Below, one piece after another: positions 8,711 through 11,328 of a stretch of DNA of 11,328 nt. Position 1 is the first letter of the stretch, and each line of letters begins with the position of its first letter. This DNA comes from Comamonadaceae bacterium (GTDB lineage Bacteria; Pseudomonadota; Gammaproteobacteria; Burkholderiales; Burkholderiaceae_C). Position numbers and translations under genes: made by a program. The DNA lies in assembly GCA_947475495.1 (NCBI GenBank), contig CANJNX010000005.1, positions 1 through 11,328 on the forward strand, given 5' to 3'. The notes below the pieces were generated by a model. The model worked only from the letters and a program-made list of their open reading frames with translations, was not told where the DNA came from and ran no database searches.

Positions 8711-8719
8711 ATTGAATTT

Positions 8720-9034
8720 ATGCATCGCCACCACAAAGCTTGGACGGTACTGGAGGCAACGCAAGAGTCTCCTACCCTGGCTCGCTTGGCAGAACTGGCG
8801 ACAGATTCGGCATCGCGTTTGAAATCGATAGAGCATCTTATACCGGTCCTCTTGCGATCTGGGATCAAAGCCGGCCCCGTTGAAGGTTCGGTGTGGTGCT
8901 TGGTTTTAGACAATAACGCCATCGCATCCAAACTCAGGCAGCTTCTCCCTGCAATGCAATCCCACCTGCGCAGCAAAGGATGGGATGTCACGCAGATTCG
9001 TCTCAAGGTTGCCATGGCGGGCAAGGGAAACTAG
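8720..9034 (+). CDS. DUF721 family protein, DciA-like (probable replicative helicase loader)
   Basis: A 104-residue protein of the DUF721 family. DciA members of this family load the replicative helicase DnaB in bacteria that lack DnaC or DnaI. What is seen: an N-terminal helical stretch (about 17-50) and a KH-like core with GPVEGSVWCLVLDNNAIASKL, then a helix (LRQLLPAMQSHL) and a final strand (IRLKV). It lacks the long C-terminal extension of some DciA proteins, so the functional assignment is by family and context. The ATG at 8720 has no visible Shine-Dalgarno sequence. It is divergent from the M23 gene (23 bp between starts) and its stop is 6 nt from the 3' end of the opposing tRNA-Thr gene. 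Placement beside M23-secA is a recurring betaproteobacterial arrangement. Confidence 0.85.
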   Translation: MHRHHKAWTVLEATQESPTLARLAELATDSASRLKSIEHLIPVLLRSGIKAGPVEGSVWCLVLDNNAIASKLRQLLPAMQSHLRSKGWDVTQIRLKVAMAGKGN

Positions 9035-9040
9035 CATGAA

Positions 9041-9116
9041 TGGTGCCGCTTGTCGGATTCGAACTGACGACCTACCGCTTACAAGGCGGTTGCTCTACCA
9101 ACTGAGCTAAAGCGGC
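9041..9116 (-). tRNA. tRNA-Thr (anticodon UGU), CCA encoded
   Basis: The minus strand folds as a full cloverleaf. The acceptor arms GCCGCTT and AAGCGGC pair perfectly, with discriminator A and an encoded CCA (9041-9043). The D arm carries TAGCTCAGTTGGTAGAGC. The anticodon stem is ACCGC/GCGGT with loop CTTGTAA, giving anticodon TGT at 9081-9083. The T arm has the usual TTCGAAT loop. It reads threonine ACN codons, mainly ACA. It lies downstream of sspB on the same strand and faces the dciA-like gene tail to tail. Confidence 0.97.
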
Positions 9117-9125
9117 ACGGGCTGA

Positions 9126-9131
9126 ATTCTA
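9126..9131 (-). promoter_or_regulatory. Candidate -10 element of the tRNA-Thr promoter
   Basis: TAGAAT on the minus strand, nine bases before the mature tRNA 5' end, followed by a GC-rich discriminator (cagcccgt) of the kind seen at stringently controlled stable-RNA promoters. No convincing -35 box at 16-18 nt spacing was found, so this is a weak call; the tRNA might instead be read from the sspAB transcript. Confidence 0.35.
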
Positions 9132-9133
9132 AC

Positions 9134-9153
9134 CCAGCATGCGCTGGCTTTTC
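9134..9153 (+). terminator. Candidate plus-strand terminator beyond tRNA-Thr
   Basis: A GC-rich 5-bp stem (CCAGC/GCTGG) with a 4-nt ATGC loop is followed on the plus strand by CTTTTC. It could stop transcripts leaving the dciA-like gene after they cross the tRNA in antisense. On the minus strand the same palindrome lies between sspB and the tRNA, but no T run follows it there. Confidence 0.35.
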
Positions 9154-9173
9154 TAAGCAAACACCGTTGTTAT

Positions 9174-9593
9174 CTATTTAATGCGTGTCAACGCAGGGCG
9201 CGGCTTGGGGGGTGACTCAGTCACAGGGGGAGCAGAAGCCTTCTCTGCTTTATCGCCTTTGTCCTTGTCAACTGCATGGACGGGGAATGTCATGCCTTGG
9301 CCATTCTCGCGCGCGTAAATGGCAGACACGCGCTCCATGGGAACCACAATATCGCGGGCGACTCCGCTGAACCGGCCTTTGAACTCAATGAACGCATTGC
9401 CCATGCTGAGTTGATTGGTAGCCCCTGCGCTGACGTTGAGAACAATCTCACCATCACGGACGAACTCTTGGGGAACCCGCACGCTTGAATCCACAGAAAC
9501 CACAAGAAAAGGAGTGAAGCCGTTGTCCACACACCACTCGTACATGGCACGAACCAAATAAGGCCGTGTTGACGTCGTTTCTGCAGTTTCCAT
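9174..9593 (-). CDS. sspB: ClpXP protease specificity-enhancing factor SspB
   Basis: SspB is a cytoplasmic adaptor that binds ssrA-tagged and other substrates and hands them to the ClpXP protease. The 139-residue product has the conserved N-terminal domain: STRPYLVRAMYEWCVDNGFTP (split here as residues 8-28), IVLNVSAGATN and GRFSGVARDIVVPM. A flexible Lys/Pro/Ala-rich linker (about 107-130) leads to a C-terminal RPALTRIK, which closely resembles the ClpX-binding tail of E. coli SspB. ATG at 9593 is chosen over an upstream in-frame TTG at 9599; GAGA lies about 7 nt before it. It follows sspA after 34 nt with no terminator visible between them, so the two form an operon. Confidence 0.96.
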   Translation of the reverse strand: METAETTSTRPYLVRAMYEWCVDNGFTPFLVVSVDSSVRVPQEFVRDGEIVLNVSAGATNQLSMGNAFIEFKGRFSGVARDIVVPMERVSAIYARENGQGMTFPVHAVDKDKGDKAEKASAPPVTESPPKPRPALTRIK

Positions 9594-9627
9594 ACGCAAT
9601 CTCGCAGATCTTGTGATGATGTGTGCG

Positions 9628-10239
9628 TTACTTGCGCATCACTTTCTCAGAAGGCGTTAATGCTTCAATGTAAGCAGGGCGAGAAAAAATACGCTCTGCA
9701 TACTTCAGCAAAGGGGCCGCGTTCTTGCTCAAATCAATGCCGTAGTACTCCAAACGCCACAACAGGGGTGCAATTGCCACGTCCAGCATGGAGAAGTTGT
9801 CGCCCATCATGAATTTGTTTTTAAGAAAAACAGGAGCCAGTTGGGTTAAACGGTCACGAATGTGCGAACGTGCTTTCTCCAAAGCCTTCTCATTGCCTTT
9901 TGAAGCGCGTGACTCCAAGGTGGCCACGTGAACAAACAGTTCTTTTTCAAAATTCAACAAGAAGAGGCGAACACGGGCGCGGTCTACAGGATCGCCAGGC
10001 ATGAGTTGGGGATGCGGAAAGCGCTCATCGATGTACTCATTGATGATGTTCGACTCATACAGAATCAAATCGCGCTCGACCAAAATGGGAACCTGCCCGT
10101 AGGGGTTCATGACATTGATATCTTCGGGCTTGTTGTACAAGTCGACGTCACGGATTTCAAAGTCCATGCCTTTTTCAAACAACACAAAACGGCAACGGTG
10201 AGAGAAAGGGCAGGTTGTACCTGAATACAGCACCATCAT
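9628..10239 (-). CDS. sspA: Stringent starvation protein A (GST-fold RNA polymerase-associated protein)
   Basis: SspA binds RNA polymerase and in enterobacteria is needed for survival under starvation and acid stress, and for some phage and virulence gene expression. The 203-residue protein has a glutathione S-transferase fold: an N-terminal thioredoxin-like domain (YSGTTCPFSHRCR, QVPILVE at 49-55, YESNII at 61-66) and a C-terminal helical domain. The surface PHP motif known to matter in E. coli SspA is present at 75-77 (FPHPQLMP). The first of two adjacent ATGs is used because AGGAG (10249-10253) lies 9 nt before it. E. coli SspA lacks GST activity; activity here cannot be judged from sequence. 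It is followed by sspB and lies downstream of petC behind a terminator. Confidence 0.95.
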   Translation of the reverse strand: MMVLYSGTTCPFSHRCRFVLFEKGMDFEIRDVDLYNKPEDINVMNPYGQVPILVERDLILYESNIINEYIDERFPHPQLMPGDPVDRARVRLFLLNFEKELFVHVATLESRASKGNEKALEKARSHIRDRLTQLAPVFLKNKFMMGDNFSMLDVAIAPLLWRLEYYGIDLSKNAAPLLKYAERIFSRPAYIEALTPSEKVMRK

Positions 10240-10248
10240 GGCAGAGGA

Positions 10249-10253
10249 CTCCT
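10249..10253 (-). promoter_or_regulatory. Shine-Dalgarno site of sspA
   Basis: AGGAG on the minus strand, 9 nt before the first ATG (10239). It touches the U tract of the pet terminator, so no sspA promoter can lie between the terminator and the gene. Confidence 0.75.
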
Positions 10254-10293
10254 AAAAATTAAAAAGAGTGGACTGCCGCGGCGAGCCCACTCT
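10254..10293 (-). terminator. Strong intrinsic terminator of the pet (cytochrome bc1) operon
   Basis: On the minus strand a perfect 7-bp stem (AGAGTGG at 10287-10293 with CCACTCT at 10265-10271) is extended inward by a GC-rich, partly bulged stem. It is followed at once by TTTT, AA and TTTTT. It lies about 48 nt past the petC stop. The last T run directly abuts the sspA Shine-Dalgarno site. Confidence 0.85.
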
Positions 10294-10340
10294 GCATTGA
10301 TCGCCATACGCCTAAGCGACTGACAAACACGTTCAACAAA

Positions 10341-11099
10341 TTACTTGATATTCTTCCAATACGAGGCATTCAATCGCCACGTTATAAATGTCATCACGCA
10401 GAGGAACAACAAGACCCAAACCCCCACGCGAACGCGGGTGTTTTGAGAGGGTTCGGCCATCCATTGAAGGTAGCTGACCAGATCACCCACCGCCTGATCG
10501 TATTGAACTGGCGTCAATTTGCCAGGCGAGAGTTGTTCCCACCCTTTCAAAACTTGGGTTTCATGTCCATGCACCATTTCTGTTGCATACACAGGGGCAC
10601 GCTTGCCTTGCAATTCCCACAGGACGTGGGGCATACCCACGTTAGGAAACGCCAAATTGTTCCATCCAGTGGCTTTGCTGTCGTCCACGTAGTAGGTTCG
10701 CAAATAGGTGTACAAATAATCTGCACCAGTTCCCTGACCGGCAGCAGAGCGTGAGCGTGAAATCACCGTCAAGTCCGGCGGATTCGCACCAAACCACTCT
10801 TTTGCCTGGCGCGGATCGATAGCGGACTTCATGGTTTCACCCACTTTGTCGGTCGTAAACAGCAAGTTGTCTTTGATTTGCTGGTCCGTTAAGCCAATGT
10901 CTTTGAGGCGGTTAAAGCGCATGAAGGCTGCGGAGTGGCAGTTCAAACAGTAGTTCACGAACAACTTGGCGCCGTTTTGCAATGCCGCAAGGTCATTGGT
11001 TTTGTTGGGCGCCTTATCCCACGCAATACCACCAGTAGCGGCTTGCGCACCAGAAAGAGATGCCAGTACAAGCAATGCACTTAGTAAGATTTTTTTCAT
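10341..11099 (-). CDS. petC: Ubiquinol-cytochrome c reductase cytochrome c1 subunit
   Basis: Cytochrome c1 of the respiratory bc1 complex (complex III); it passes electrons from the Rieske protein to soluble cytochrome c on the periplasmic side. The 252-residue precursor has a Sec signal peptide (about 1-20, ending AQA). The haem c site CLNCH is at 51-55, and NVGMPHVLW carries the probable axial Met156. A single C-terminal transmembrane helix (about 223-242) is followed by a positively charged tail. ATG at 11099 gives the signal peptide directly and has GGAG 9 nt upstream; a longer open frame to 11171 would run back into petB. The petB stop is 16 nt upstream, so the genes are co-transcribed, and a strong terminator follows. 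Confidence 0.96.
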   Translation of the reverse strand: MKKILLSALLVLASLSGAQAATGGIAWDKAPNKTNDLAALQNGAKLFVNYCLNCHSAAFMRFNRLKDIGLTDQQIKDNLLFTTDKVGETMKSAIDPRQAKEWFGANPPDLTVISRSRSAAGQGTGADYLYTYLRTYYVDDSKATGWNNLAFPNVGMPHVLWELQGKRAPVYATEMVHGHETQVLKGWEQLSPGKLTPVQYDQAVGDLVSYLQWMAEPSQNTRVRVGVWVLLFLCVMTFITWRLNASYWKNIK

Positions 11100-11115
11100 T
11101 TCATTGAACTCCGAC

Positions 11116-11328
11116 TTAGTGCGCAGCAAAGGTAACGCGATCAGGAACCGGCTTGGCTTGACCCAAAGCACTCCACCAAGGCATCAGCAAAAAGAAACCA
11201 AAGTAGAACAATGTTCCTACTTGTGAGACACGCTCGCCAATTGCCGAGGGAGGCTGCACACCCAAATAGGCCAAGACCACAAAATTAACCACAAATACAC
11301 CGTACATGTATTTGTGCCAATCGGGGCG
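11116..11328 (-). CDS. petB: Ubiquinol-cytochrome c reductase cytochrome b subunit (C-terminal end only)
   Basis: Only the last 70 codons are in the window; the gene continues past the right edge. They encode the final membrane helices of cytochrome b, the subunit holding both haems b and the quinone sites: a segment ending VLAYLGVQPPS, then LFYFGFFLLMPWWSAL, then a short KPVPDRV tail. The QPPS turn and the PVP ending are typical of bacterial bc1 cytochrome b. The haem-ligand histidines and the PEWY motif are outside the window. petC follows after 16 nt. A Rieske gene (petA) would be expected further upstream. Confidence 0.93.
   Translation of the reverse strand, partial: RPDWHKYMYGVFVVNFVVLAYLGVQPPSAIGERVSQVGTLFYFGFFLLMPWWSALGQAKPVPDRVTFAAH

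Noticed and set aside
10310..10319. Short inverted repeat CGCCTAAGCG in the petC-sspA spacer, considered as an operator
   Set aside because: Only three to four base pairs, with no partner copy elsewhere in the window; not distinguishable from chance.
1..11328. A new defence, mobile or secondary-metabolite system
   Set aside because: Every sizeable frame is accounted for by a recognised housekeeping family or is a shadow of one. No repeats in tandem, transposase, integrase, att-like repeats at the tRNA, or foreign-looking composition were seen.

Overview
The window is an ordinary chromosomal housekeeping stretch from a betaproteobacterium. Burkholderiales, and most likely the Comamonadaceae, is the best guess. 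This rests on recognisable ZapD, DUF815 ATPase, cytochrome c1 and SspA/SspB sequences and on gene order; no search could be run. Base composition looks moderate and even, with no foreign-looking island. I see no insertion sequence, CRISPR array, phage gene or toxin-antitoxin pair.

Layout. (1) Bases 1-2262, plus strand: a tightly packed operon of pilD (5' end outside the window), coaE, zapD and yacG. (2) Bases 2294-8696, minus strand: reading from the right, an M23 peptidase gene, secA, argJ, a DUF815 AAA ATPase and a Nudix hydrolase (mutT-like). The last four are spaced by 10 nt, 6 nt and a GTGA overlap, so they are probably co-transcribed. The two operons converge at an inverted repeat at 2263-2299. 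(3) Bases 8720-9034, plus strand: a small DUF721/DciA-like gene, divergent from the M23 gene with only 23 bp between start codons. (4) Bases 9041-9116, minus strand: tRNA-Thr(UGU). (5) Bases 9174-10239, minus strand: sspB and sspA. (6) Bases 10341-11328, minus strand: petC and the 3' end of petB (cytochrome bc1), closed by a strong intrinsic terminator just before sspA.

Function. The left half resembles the secA-mutT-yacG-zapD-coaE neighbourhood known from E. coli. Here it is split into two converging operons, with argJ and the DUF815 gene between secA and mutT. It combines protein export (SecA), type IV pilin processing (PilD), cell division (ZapD), topoisomerase control (YacG), CoA synthesis (CoaE), arginine synthesis (ArgJ), nucleotide-pool sanitation (MutT-like), murein turnover (M23) and probably replicative helicase loading (DciA-like). 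The right half is the petB-petC-sspA-sspB series: respiratory bc1 complex genes followed by the stringent starvation proteins that act on RNA polymerase (SspA) and ClpXP (SspB).

No stretch over 300 bases lacks a gene. I found no evidence of a new multi-gene system. The least understood item is the DUF815 ATPase. The remaining points of interest are small: compact control regions at the M23/dciA divergence, the petC/sspA terminator and the tRNA-Thr/dciA convergence.
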